Source of the DNA: Falsirhodobacter flavus
Lineage (GTDB): Bacteria; Pseudomonadota; Alphaproteobacteria; Rhodobacterales; Rhodobacteraceae
Assembly: GCA_029846755.1 (NCBI GenBank)
Contig: JARWBI010000018.1
Span: 1 to 39,093, forward strand
Direction: 5' to 3'
Length of the DNA: 39,093 nucleotides
This document shows positions 32,001-39,093 of this stretch, piece by piece (positions within the stretch are counted from its first letter, which is position 1; the number at the start of each line of letters is the position of its first letter). Position numbers and translations under genes: made by a program. The notes under the pieces were generated by a model. That model was given only the letters and a program-made list of their open reading frames with translations, had not been told where the DNA came from and did not search any database.

Positions 32001-33331
32001 GCGGCGGGGAAGAAAAGCGTCACGCGGAGGCCTCCGCCGGGCCGTTCGCCCAGTTCGATCCGGCCTTCGAACAGGGCCGCGATCTCTGCCACGATGGCAA
32101 GACCCAGCCCGAACCCCTCGCCGGTCCCGGCGCGGGCGAAACGCGAGGTCAGTTCCGACTGACGCTCGGGCGGGATGCCCGGGCCGTTGTCTTCGACCAC
32201 CAGCGCGACGTGCTGACCGTTCGCGACGCGCACCGTGATCTCGGCCTGCGGGCCTGCATAGTTCAGCGCATTGTCGAGCAAATTGCGCAGCGCCTCCTCG
32301 AGCAGAACGGGCTGGGCGCGGATGCGTGCGGTTTCGCCCTCGTATCCCAGATCGGCACCGCGCGCGGCAGCCTCGGGAACCAGATCTCCGGTCAGGCGGC
32401 GGGCCAGCGCCCCGATGTCGATGACCGGCGCGGTCGCGCTCGCGGCATCGACCCTTGCCAGCAGCAGGAGTTGCGCGAGTATCCTTTCCGCACGGGCCAC
32501 CGCGGCATCCCCGCGCGAGGCGGCAGCACGGACCTGCGGGTTTCCGGAGGCGCGCGCCGCCAGTTCCAGCTCCATCCGCACGACGGCCAGGGGGGTGCGG
32601 AGCTGGTGGCTGGCATTGCCGGTGAAGTTGCGCAGCCCGCCCAAGGTCGTTCCCAGCCGGCGCATGAAACCGTTGACGGCGGTGACAAGCCCGTCCACCT
32701 CGCGCGGGGTGTCTTCGGCCAGCGGGCGCAGATCGTCGGGCGAACGGGCGGCGATGGCGCGTTCAAGCCGCGTCAGGGGGCGCAGCGCCACCGTGACCGC
32801 GATCCAGACGATCCCGGCGATGCAGAGTATCATCAGCGAAAGCCGCGCCGCGGAACGCAGCAGGATCGACCGCGCGAGTTCGCGCCGCGCAAGCGTGGAT
32901 TCTGCCACCGTGACCGTGAAGGGAAGCGTTCCCGCCCCTGTCGAGGCCTGACGGGCAAGGGTCGTCACGCGGATGTCGTCGCCCGCGAAAGCCGTGTCGA
33001 AGAACTCATCGGGCCTTGCGCGGGGAAGGTCTTCGTAACCCGTCAGGAAACCGTCCGGCCCGTCCACGCGATAGAAGACCCGGTCCTCGGCTGGCGATGT
33101 CAGCATCTCCATCGCGGAATAGGGGATGTCGACGTCAAGCTGCCCCTCGGTGGTGACCGTCACCCGTTCGGCGATGGCAAGGGCCGATCCGCCCAGAATG
33201 CGGTCCGAGATGCTGTTGGCGGTGCGGATCGCCTCGCGCCATGTATCGGCCAGCACCGCGAGCCCGAAGATCGCGGTGGACACCAGCAGCCAGGCCAGAA
33301 GACGGCGGCGCAGCGAATATCCATGCCTCAC
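31997..33331 (-). CDS. tctE: two-component sensor histidine kinase (TctE-like)
   Basis: The 444-residue kinase has an N-terminal membrane helix, a periplasmic domain of about 120 residues (with VFYRVDGPDGFLTGYEDLP, typical of TctE-like sensors), a second helix around residues 160-182, and a kinase core. The phosphorylated histidine is H242 in NASHQLRTPLAVVRME; ATP-binding motifs are NLLDNALNYAG, VEDNGPGIP and GLGLAIV. It probably senses a tri- or dicarboxylate, given the tctCBA transporter nearby, and phosphorylates the regulator encoded just upstream with an ATGA overlap. The C-terminus overlaps the convergent yegD by four bases. Confidence 0.9.
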   Translation of the reverse strand: MRHGYSLRRRLLAWLLVSTAIFGLAVLADTWREAIRTANSISDRILGGSALAIAERVTVTTEGQLDVDIPYSAMEMLTSPAEDRVFYRVDGPDGFLTGYEDLPRARPDEFFDTAFAGDDIRVTTLARQASTGAGTLPFTVTVAESTLARRELARSILLRSAARLSLMILCIAGIVWIAVTVALRPLTRLERAIAARSPDDLRPLAEDTPREVDGLVTAVNGFMRRLGTTLGGLRNFTGNASHQLRTPLAVVRMELELAARASGNPQVRAAASRGDAAVARAERILAQLLLLARVDAASATAPVIDIGALARRLTGDLVPEAAARGADLGYEGETARIRAQPVLLEEALRNLLDNALNYAGPQAEITVRVANGQHVALVVEDNGPGIPPERQSELTSRFARAGTGEGFGLGLAIVAEIAALFEGRIELGERPGGGLRVTLFFPAA

Positions 33332-33999
33332 GCGGGGGGCTTTTCGATGTAATAGCCGATGCCGCGTGCCGTCCGCAGGTTGACGCCATGCGGCTGCACC
33401 CGGCGGCGCAGGCGGCTGACATATTGTTCGATCGCGTTGTCCGAAAGGCTGTCATCCAGCGAGGTGAGCGACTGGATGATCGCCTCCTTTGGCACGACCT
33501 TGCCCGCCCGCATGAACAAAAGCTCCAGCAGGGCGCGTTCACGGGCGGGAAGGTCCAGGACGCCCGTATCGGTGGCGAATTGGCGCGTTGTCAGGTCCAG
33601 CGCGACGCTGCCGATCTCCAGCCGCGAGGAACGCAGGCCCGCATGTCGGCGCAAGAGCGAGCGGACGCGGGCCTCGAACTCGCCGATGTCGAAGGGCTTG
33701 GCCATATAGTCATCGGCGCCGAGGTCGAGACCCCGCACCCGATCTTCGGGCGCGCCCCGTGCGGTCAGGATCATCACCGCCGCCTGGTTGCCCCGCGCCC
33801 GCATCGCCCGCAGCAGCGCAAGCCCATCCATCTGCGGCAGGTTCAGATCCAGGATCACCAGATCGAAGCTCTCGCTGGCGGCCAGCGCCTCGCCCGAAGC
33901 GCCGTCATGGACGACGTCGACGGCATAGCCCGCCCCGGAAAGCAGGCTTGCCAGCGCATCGGCAAGCGGTTTGGTGTCTTCGACAAGCAGAATGCGCAA
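33328..33999 (-). CDS. tctD: response regulator, OmpR family (TctD-like)
   Basis: The regulator has a receiver domain with the acidic pocket near LVEDTKP, phosphoacceptor D51 in LVILDLNLPQMDG and K101 in MAKPFDIGEFEARV. An OmpR-type winged helix follows, including DNAIEQYVSRLRRRVQPHG and a closing TARGIGYYIEK. I prefer the TTG at 33999 (223 residues): AAGG lies nine bases upstream and the protein then begins RILLVED as relatives do. A GTG at 34023 would add eight residues without a ribosome site. It should activate the divergent binding protein and tctCBA. Tandem 11-base repeats at 35176 are the likely binding site. Confidence 0.88.
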   Translation of the reverse strand: MRILLVEDTKPLADALASLLSGAGYAVDVVHDGASGEALAASESFDLVILDLNLPQMDGLALLRAMRARGNQAAVMILTARGAPEDRVRGLDLGADDYMAKPFDIGEFEARVRSLLRRHAGLRSSRLEIGSVALDLTTRQFATDTGVLDLPARERALLELLFMRAGKVVPKEAIIQSLTSLDDSLSDNAIEQYVSRLRRRVQPHGVNLRTARGIGYYIEKPPA

Positions 34000-34101
34000 T
34001 GGACCACGCCTTGGGAATTTCACGGCAAGTTAGCGGCAGCGGGCGCACGCCTCAAGCGAAACGGCATTGAGGCGGCGGGCCGCAACGTGCATCTTGCGCT
34101 C

Positions 34102-35151
34102 ATGCGTGCGTATCTTCTTCTGCTGCTTCTGGCTGGACCCGCCTTTTCCGACACCGTCCGCTTCGAGGCGAAGGGGGGCGGCGACGCGGAACTGGTCGTC
34201 TATTCCTCGCTGGACGAGCGTATGGCGCAGCCGCTGATCGAAGGGTTCCAGTCGCGCAATCCCGGTGTGGCCGTGATCTATCACGACCTGCTGACCGGAG
34301 AGATCGACGCGCGCATCCGCACCGAAACCGATGCAGGCGGTGCGACTGCGGATTTCGCCTTTTCATCTGCGATGGATCAGCAGGTGAAGCTGGCCAATGA
34401 CGGATATGCCCGCCCCGTGACGGTTGCCGAAAGCGCGGACTGGCCTGACTGGGCAAACTGGCGCGACATGGCCTATGCCATGACGTTCGAACCTGCGGTG
34501 CTGGTCTATCACGAGCCCAGCATCGTCGGCCCGCCCCCCGACAGCCGGGGCGAGCTGGTGCGTTATCTGCGGTATCATCCCGATCAGGTGCGAGGGCGGA
34601 TCGGCACCTACGACATTTCCCGCTCTGCCGTCGGTTTTTTGCTGCTGGCGCGCGATCAGGACCATTTCCCGGATATCTGGTCCACGATCCGGCAGATGGG
34701 GCTGGCGGGGCTGCGCCAGTTTGCCACCAGCGAGGAGATACTGGAACGGGTGGCGGACGGGCGGCTGATCTTCGGATACAACATCCTGGGTTCCTATGCC
34801 GCGGACTGGGTGCGGACGCATCCCGACCTCGGCATGGTGTTGCCGCGCGATTACACGGTCGTCGTCTCGCGGGTTGCGCTGGTCCCGAGGGCGGCACGTT
34901 CGCCCGAGCTTGGCGCGCGATTCCTGTCCTATTTCATGTCGCGCGAGGGGCAGACGATCCTTGCCGAACGGCTGCGCCTTCCGGCCGTGTCGCTGGAGGT
35001 ATCGGACGAGAATTCGGCCCGTGCGATGCAGGCGGCGTTGGGCGATCAGTTGCGCCCCGTGCCGGTCAGCCCCGGTCTTCTGGTCTATCTGGATCAGGCG
35101 AAACGGCGGCGGCTGCTGGCGCAATGGGCACAGGCGCTGGCCGGCGAATAG
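34102..35151 (+). CDS. periplasmic substrate-binding protein (SBP_bac_8/iron-type) linked to TctDE
   Basis: The 349-residue protein has a short signal peptide (RAYLLLLLLAGPAFS) and then ELVVYSSLDERMAQPLIEGF, the start of the family 1/8 extracellular binding fold shared with Fbp iron and phosphonate-type binding proteins. Later marks are AYAMTFEPAVLVYHEPSIV, LIFGYNILGSYAADWV and AARSPELGARFLSYFMSREG. No permease or ATPase gene is beside it. Such orphan binding proteins occur next to TctDE pairs and may act as a periplasmic partner of the sensor rather than in uptake; that is an inference. A GTG at 34087 is an alternative start. It is divergent from the response regulator. Confidence 0.82.
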   Translation: MRAYLLLLLLAGPAFSDTVRFEAKGGGDAELVVYSSLDERMAQPLIEGFQSRNPGVAVIYHDLLTGEIDARIRTETDAGGATADFAFSSAMDQQVKLANDGYARPVTVAESADWPDWANWRDMAYAMTFEPAVLVYHEPSIVGPPPDSRGELVRYLRYHPDQVRGRIGTYDISRSAVGFLLLARDQDHFPDIWSTIRQMGLAGLRQFATSEEILERVADGRLIFGYNILGSYAADWVRTHPDLGMVLPRDYTVVVSRVALVPRAARSPELGARFLSYFMSREGQTILAERLRLPAVSLEVSDENSARAMQAALGDQLRPVPVSPGLLVYLDQAKRRRLLAQWAQALAGE

Positions 35152-35175
35152 AAAAACAGCGAAAAACGAAACCAC

Positions 35176-35197
35176 GACAGCTTCATGACAGCTTTAT
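35176..35197 (+). promoter_or_regulatory. tandem direct repeat, probable TctD binding site
   Basis: GACAGCTTCAT is followed without gap by GACAGCTTTAT (10 of 11 bases equal). Direct repeats with an 11-base period are the usual site of OmpR-family dimers. It lies about 130 bases before tctC, in the only noncoding gap of the cluster besides the tctD divergent region. Confidence 0.55.
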
Positions 35198-35325
35198 GTG
35201 CTGAAATGTCAGGAAGGGATGTCACGGAGGCGGCATCCGGGCCATGAGGGGGGAGCCTGCCGATCGCTGGGGAGCGTTCGGCCATGCCCCTGTGCGGGGT
35301 CTGCGGACCCAAGGGGAGGATCGAT

Positions 35326-36264
35326 ATGAAACGTTTCGTGCTAGCCGCGCTTCTTGCCAGCGCAGTTCCGGCCATTGCTGCCGATTACACCATCATCGCG
35401 CCCGCCAATCCGGGCGGAGGCTGGGACCAGACCGCCCGCACCATGCAGGCGGTGCTGCAGGAAGAAGGCATTTCGGATTCCGTTCAGGTCCAGAACGTGC
35501 CGGGCGCGGGCGGAACCATCGGGCTTTCGCAGTTCGCCAGCCAGAACAAGGGCAATCCGAACGCGCTGATCGTGGGCGGATACGTTATGGTCGGGGCGAT
35601 CCTGACCAACCATTCGCCCGTTTCGCTGGCCGATGTCACGCCCATCGCGCGTCTGACCGGAGAATATGAGGCGATCGTCGTTCCCGCCGCGTCCGAGATC
35701 GAGACCATCGACCAACTGGTCGAGAAGCTGAAGGCCGATCCCGGTTCGGTCAGCTGGGCCGGCGGTTCGGCTGGCGGCACCGACCATATCGGAGCTGGCC
35801 TGATCGCCAAGGCGGCGGGCGTGGACCCGACCAAGATCAACTATATTGCCTATTCCGGCGGTGGCGAGGCGCTTGCGGCGATCCTTGGCAATCAGGTGAC
35901 GGCGGGGATCTCGTCGCTCGGCGAGTTCGAGGCGCAGGTCGAGGCGGGATCGCTGCGTCTGCTGGCTGTCTCGTCGCCCGAGCGGATCGAGGGTGTGGAC
36001 GCGCCAACGCTGATCGAATCCGGTCTGGACGTGAACCTTCAGAACTGGCGCATGGTCGCGGCGGGGCCGGACCTGACCGCCGAGCAGAAGGCCGCCGTCA
36101 CCGCCGATATCGAAACGCTGGTGAAATCCGAAGGCTGGCAGAAGCAACTGGCCGACAAGGGCTGGACCGACACCTATTTGTCCGGTGACGCGTTCGATGC
36201 GCAGCTGGCCGAGGATACTGCCGCGACCGAGGCGATCCTCAAGGACATCGGCCTGGTGAAATGA
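35326..36264 (+). CDS. tctC: tripartite tricarboxylate transporter binding protein TctC
   Basis: The 312-residue periplasmic protein has a signal peptide (FVLAALLASAVPAIA) and the TctC/Bug fold: YTIIAPANPGGGWDQTARTM near the mature start, VQNVPGAGGTIGLSQFA, WAGGSAGGTDHIGAGLIAKA and INYIAYSGGGEALAAILGNQ. It captures citrate or another carboxylate and delivers it to TctAB. The ATG at 35326 has AAGGGGAGGA upstream. The stop overlaps tctB by ATGA, so tctCBA is one operon, presumably controlled by TctDE encoded upstream on the other strand. Confidence 0.92.
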   Translation: MKRFVLAALLASAVPAIAADYTIIAPANPGGGWDQTARTMQAVLQEEGISDSVQVQNVPGAGGTIGLSQFASQNKGNPNALIVGGYVMVGAILTNHSPVSLADVTPIARLTGEYEAIVVPAASEIETIDQLVEKLKADPGSVSWAGGSAGGTDHIGAGLIAKAAGVDPTKINYIAYSGGGEALAAILGNQVTAGISSLGEFEAQVEAGSLRLLAVSSPERIEGVDAPTLIESGLDVNLQNWRMVAAGPDLTAEQKAAVTADIETLVKSEGWQKQLADKGWTDTYLSGDAFDAQLAEDTAATEAILKDIGLVK

Positions 36265-36755
36265 GCGCATCCCGCCACGAAGGAGAGCGTCGCCCCGATT
36301 GGGCGGCGCTTCTCGTCGCAGCCTTTCTTGTCGTCGTGGGTGGCGTCATGCTGTGGGATTCGGCGCGGCTGGCCGATCTGGGCGGGTATTCCGGCATCGG
36401 GCCGGGGACCATCCCGCGCGTGGTCGGGGTCGGCCTTCTGCTGCTGGCCGTCTGGACGGCCTTCGCGGCATGGCGCGGCGATTTCCCCGAGCGGGAGCCG
36501 CAGCAGATCGCGCCCGTGGTCTGGATCGTCGCCGGGCTTGCGGGGCAGATGCTGCTGCTGCACGTGGCGGGCTTCTCGCTGGCGACCGCGATCCTGTTCG
36601 CATTTACCGCGCGGGCCTTCGGCAAGCGCAATCTGGCGGTCAATCTGGCCGTTGGCATCATCTTCGCCTTTCTTGTCTGGGTCGTCTTCTCGCAGCTTCT
36701 GATGCTGCATCTGCCGGCTGGCCCGCTGGAACGGCTGTTTTTCCCGGGGGCCTGA
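36261..36755 (+). CDS. tctB: tripartite tricarboxylate transporter small membrane subunit TctB
   Basis: The 164-residue protein has four hydrophobic helices in the TctB pattern: AALLVAAFLVVVGGVMLWDS, IPRVVGVGLLLLAVWTAFAA, PVVWIVAGLAGQMLLLHVAG and NLAVGIIFAFLVWVVFSQLL. A conserved GPGTIPRVVG lies after the first helix. It completes the permease with TctA. It overlaps tctC by four bases, and tctA begins directly after its stop. Confidence 0.9.
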   Translation: MSASRHEGERRPDWAALLVAAFLVVVGGVMLWDSARLADLGGYSGIGPGTIPRVVGVGLLLLAVWTAFAAWRGDFPEREPQQIAPVVWIVAGLAGQMLLLHVAGFSLATAILFAFTARAFGKRNLAVNLAVGIIFAFLVWVVFSQLLMLHLPAGPLERLFFPGA

Positions 36756-38273
36756 ATGGGCAGCATCGATTTCCTGATGCAGGGTCTGGCGGCGGCGTCC
36801 GACCCGATGCTTCTGCTTTATGCGCTGATCGGCGTGACGCTTGGCACGGCGGTCGGCGTTCTTCCGGGCATCGGCCCGGCGCTGACGGTGGCGCTGCTGC
36901 TGCCGGTGACCTATCGGCTGGACCCGGCAGGGTCGCTCATCATGTTCGCCGGGATATATTACGGCGGGATGTATGGGGGATCGACGACCTCGATTCTCCT
37001 GAACACGCCCGGGGAGAGTGCGTCGATCATCACCGCGCTTGAGGGCAACAAGATGGCCCGGCGGGGCAGGGGTGGCCCGGCACTGGCCACGGCCGCCATC
37101 GGGTCATTCGTCGCGGGGCTGATCGCGACGCTGCTGCTGGCCTTCCTTGCGCCCTATGTCGTGCAGCTTGCGCTGAAGATGGGCCCGCGCGAAAATTTCG
37201 CGCTGATGGTGCTGGCTTTCGTGACGGTGTCGGCCGCGCTTGGGGATTCCGCGCTGCGGGGGCTCACCTCGCTGTTCCTTGGGCTGGCTTTGGCCTGTAT
37301 CGGGATCGATCAGTTGACCGGACAGGCGCGCCTTTCGTTCGGCGTGCCGGAACTGCTGGACGGGGTGGAGGTCACGACGCTGGCCGTTGCGATGTTCGCC
37401 ATCGGCGAGGCGCTGGCCATCGCCGCCAAGGGTCCCGGCCCGGCGGACGAGGTGACTGCGGTGAAGGGTTCGGTCTGGATGAGCAGATCCGATTGGGCGC
37501 GGTCGTGGAAGCCCTGGCTGCGCGGCACCTTCCTTGGCTTCCCCATCGGCGCGATGCCTGCGGGCGGGGCCGAGATCGGCACATTCCTGTCCTATGCGAC
37601 CGAGAAGAAGCTGTCGAAACACCCCGAGGAGTTTGGGAACGGCGCTATCGAGGGTGTGGCAGGGCCGGAAGCGGCAAACAACGCCTCGGCGGCGGGAACG
37701 CTGGTGCCTCTGCTGACTCTGGGCCTGCCCACCTCTGCTACGGCGGCGATCATGCTGGCAGGTTTCCAGCAGTTCGGGCTGCAACCGGGGCCGCTGCTGT
37801 TTGCAACGAACCCGACGCTGGTCTGGTCGCTGATCGCATCGCTGCTGATTGCCAACTTCATGCTGCTGGTGCTGAACCTGCCGCTGATCGGGCTGTGGGT
37901 GAAGCTGCTGACCGTGCCGAAGCCATGGCTCTATGCGGGCATCCTGCTGTTTGCAACGCTGGGGACCATCGGCGCGAACCCGTCGGTGTTCGAACTGGGG
38001 ATGTTGCTGGCCTTTGGGGTGATCGGGTATCTGATGCGGATCTTCGGCTATCCCATCGCGCCGATCGTCGTGGGCCTGATCCTCGGGCCACTGGCCGAAC
38101 AGCAGCTGCGCCGCGCGCTGTCGATCAGCCAAGGCGATCCGATGACGCTGCTGCAATCGCCCATCGCGGCGGTGATGTTAACCATTGCGGCACTGGCATT
38201 GATCGTGCCGTTGGTTCTGCGCCTTCGGGGGCGCGGCGAGGTGCTGCGCCAGATGGGCGGCGACGAGGATTGA
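36756..38273 (+). CDS. tctA: tripartite tricarboxylate transporter large membrane subunit TctA
   Basis: The 505-residue permease has about twelve hydrophobic helices and the TctA signature [20 protein letters not shown] near residue 75, preceded by [18 protein letters not shown]. The mirrored motif in the second half ([14 protein letters not shown], then [18 protein letters not shown]) is also typical. It carries the carboxylate across the inner membrane using an ion gradient. It is the last gene of tctCBA and is followed by a clear terminator. Confidence 0.94.
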   Translation: MGSIDFLMQGLAAASDPMLLLYALIGVTLGTAVGVLPGIGPALTVALLLPVTYRLDPAGSLIMFAGIYYGGMYGGSTTSILLNTPGESASIITALEGNKMARRGRGGPALATAAIGSFVAGLIATLLLAFLAPYVVQLALKMGPRENFALMVLAFVTVSAALGDSALRGLTSLFLGLALACIGIDQLTGQARLSFGVPELLDGVEVTTLAVAMFAIGEALAIAAKGPGPADEVTAVKGSVWMSRSDWARSWKPWLRGTFLGFPIGAMPAGGAEIGTFLSYATEKKLSKHPEEFGNGAIEGVAGPEAANNASAAGTLVPLLTLGLPTSATAAIMLAGFQQFGLQPGPLLFATNPTLVWSLIASLLIANFMLLVLNLPLIGLWVKLLTVPKPWLYAGILLFATLGTIGANPSVFELGMLLAFGVIGYLMRIFGYPIAPIVVGLILGPLAEQQLRRALSISQGDPMTLLQSPIAAVMLTIAALALIVPLVLRLRGRGEVLRQMGGDED

Positions 38274-38275
38274 GC

Positions 38276-38298
38276 GGGCGGCCTTCGGGCCGCCCTTT
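38276..38298 (+). terminator. rho-independent terminator of tctCBA
   Basis: GGGCGGCC-TTCG-GGCCGCCC is a perfect 8-bp stem with a stable TTCG tetraloop, followed by TTT. It starts two bases after the tctA stop. Confidence 0.85.
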
Positions 38299-38331
38299 CA
38301 CTTTGCAGGCGGAGGTCATATCTTCGCTGCC

Positions 38332-38724
38332 ATGATGCCCCCGCGTTTTCCCGTGACCCCGCACCAGATCGACCTCGTCGTCGCGCAGTTCTATGCGCGC
38401 GTGCGGAAAGACGCGTTGCTGGGTCCGGTGTTCATGGCGCATGTGGATGACTGGCCTGCGCATGAATCCCGGATTGCGGCGTTCTGGCGGAACGCCATTC
38501 TGCATGATCGCGCCTATGACGGCAGCCCTATGATGGCGCACCGCCGTGCGGGCGACGTGACGCCGGACCACTTCCCGCGGTGGCTTGCCCTGTTCGACGC
38601 CACGTTGGTTGAATGCCTGCCTTCGGAAACGGCCGCCGCATGGTCGGTGCTGGTGCATCGCATCGGCGCCGGGCTTCGCATGGGCGTTGCGGATAGGGCC
38701 GAGGGGCCGCCGTCGCTTCGCTGA
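38332..38724 (+). CDS. group III truncated hemoglobin
   Basis: The 130-residue protein matches the group III truncated hemoglobins: IDLVVAQFYARVRKDALLGP, then FMAHVDDWPAHESRIAAFW in the B-E region and PMMAHRRAGDVTPDHFPRWL, which holds the probable proximal heme histidine (AHR), followed by ALFDATLVECLP. These small globins bind oxygen, NO or peroxide and are thought to help in nitrosative or oxidative stress or low-oxygen redox chemistry. ATGs at 38332 and 38335 are equally plausible; GGAGG lies rather far upstream (about 15 bases). It stands alone after the tctCBA terminator. Confidence 0.88.
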   Translation: MMPPRFPVTPHQIDLVVAQFYARVRKDALLGPVFMAHVDDWPAHESRIAAFWRNAILHDRAYDGSPMMAHRRAGDVTPDHFPRWLALFDATLVECLPSETAAAWSVLVHRIGAGLRMGVADRAEGPPSLR

Positions 38725-38777
38725 GGATGGAACGAAGGGGTGCCCTCGGCGTTGAGGCTGCGCAAAAGGAGGCACCC

Positions 38778-38864
38778 ATGTTCAAGTTCATCGGCGGAAC
38801 CATCGGCATCATCTTTCTCATCGGTCTTCTGGTCGTCATCGGCCTCTTCAAGCTGATCTTCTGA
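38778..38864 (+). CDS. 28-residue single-pass membrane microprotein
   Basis: An open frame from the ATG at 38778 encodes MFKFIGGTIGIIFLIGLLVV plus IGLFKLIF. A strong ribosome site (AAAAGGAGG) ends five bases before it. The peptide is almost entirely one hydrophobic helix with lysines near each end, so it should insert in the membrane. I do not know a named family. The good ribosome site and clean composition argue for a real gene. It stands between the truncated hemoglobin and the presumed rRNA promoter. Confidence 0.6.
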   Translation: MFKFIGGTIGIIFLIGLLVVIGLFKLIF

Positions 38865-39033
38865 CGATTCTCACGCGAAAATCCCAACTTTCATTGGCTC
38901 GTTACGATCGTGCGGTTGGATGATCCGGTCATCCGGCCGCACCTTGCTTGCGCGGACCGATAGAAAGCGCGAAAGCAAGTTATTGTTTTCGCGGCATGAA
39001 ATCACTTTTTTCATCCTTTTCGCATTTTTCCTC

Positions 39034-39062
39034 TTGCTGTTGGTTTGTTGTATCCGTAGATA
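39034..39062 (+). promoter_or_regulatory. strong sigma-70-type promoter, probably of an rRNA operon outside the window
   Basis: TTGCTG (39034-39039) and TAGATA (39057-39062) are exactly 17 bases apart. They follow an AT/T-rich upstream stretch (about 39000-39032) that looks like an UP element. The downstream TAGATACCGCTTCACCGA is what I recall just before 16S rRNA genes in Rhodobacterales. A small dyad GTATC-CGTA-GATAC covers the -10 box. The rRNA itself is not in the window. Confidence 0.6.
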
Positions 39063-39093
39063 CCGCTTCACCGAAACGGAGACGTTGCGGAGC

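Noticed and set aside
1-39093. CRISPR arrays, tRNAs, insertion sequences, integrases or phage genes
   Set aside because: None could be recognised by reading; the repeats found are short operator-like or hairpin elements.

Overview
The window looks like a chromosomal segment of a high-GC alphaproteobacterium, most likely of the order Rhodobacterales. This rests on GC-rich codon use, the sequence style of the pyruvate carboxylase start, many FCD-GntR/ABC/TRAP/TTT carboxylate systems, tight ATGA-coupled operons, and a promoter at the right edge of the type that drives ribosomal RNA operons in this group. No genus can be named from the sequence alone.

Layout. 1-143: start of pyruvate carboxylase (minus, cut by the window edge). 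155-2141: an amidohydrolase and a divergent LysR regulator. 2138-7553 (minus): a catabolic operon reading split transketolase N, transketolase C, SDR dehydrogenase, then a TRAP transporter (dctP-dctQ-dctM). The enzymes are intact, but all three transporter genes are broken. Two matching inverted-repeat boxes lie upstream. 7808-8875: remnant of a membrane-bound PQQ-dependent glucose-type dehydrogenase. 8931-12677: a YceI-like periplasmic protein and an intact pqqABCDE operon. 12678-13452: gene-poor debris including a DJ-1/PfpI remnant.

13453-30671 is a sugar-acid type catabolic island: an Opp/Dpp-class ABC transporter (two permeases and a fused double ATPase), a D-2-hydroxyacid dehydrogenase, an FCD-GntR regulator, an IlvD/Edd pentonate-type dehydratase, an RraA-like aldolase, the transporter's binding protein, a malate/L-lactate-type dehydrogenase, a ribose-class ABC transporter, a DUF1275 membrane protein, a second FCD-GntR regulator and an alpha-ketoglutarate-semialdehyde-type dehydrogenase. 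A sensible model is uptake of an aldonic acid, dehydration to a 2-keto-3-deoxy acid, then aldol cleavage or oxidation into central metabolism. The substrate is not readable from sequence.

30747-38273: a YegD-like Hsp70 protein, then a tricarboxylate-type regulon: sensor kinase and response regulator (TctE/TctD type), a divergent periplasmic binding protein, and tctCBA with a tandem direct repeat upstream. 38332-39093: a group III truncated hemoglobin, a 28-residue single-pass membrane microprotein, and a strong sigma-70-type promoter, probably of an rRNA operon beginning just outside the window.

No tRNA, CRISPR array, insertion sequence, integrase or phage gene was recognised.
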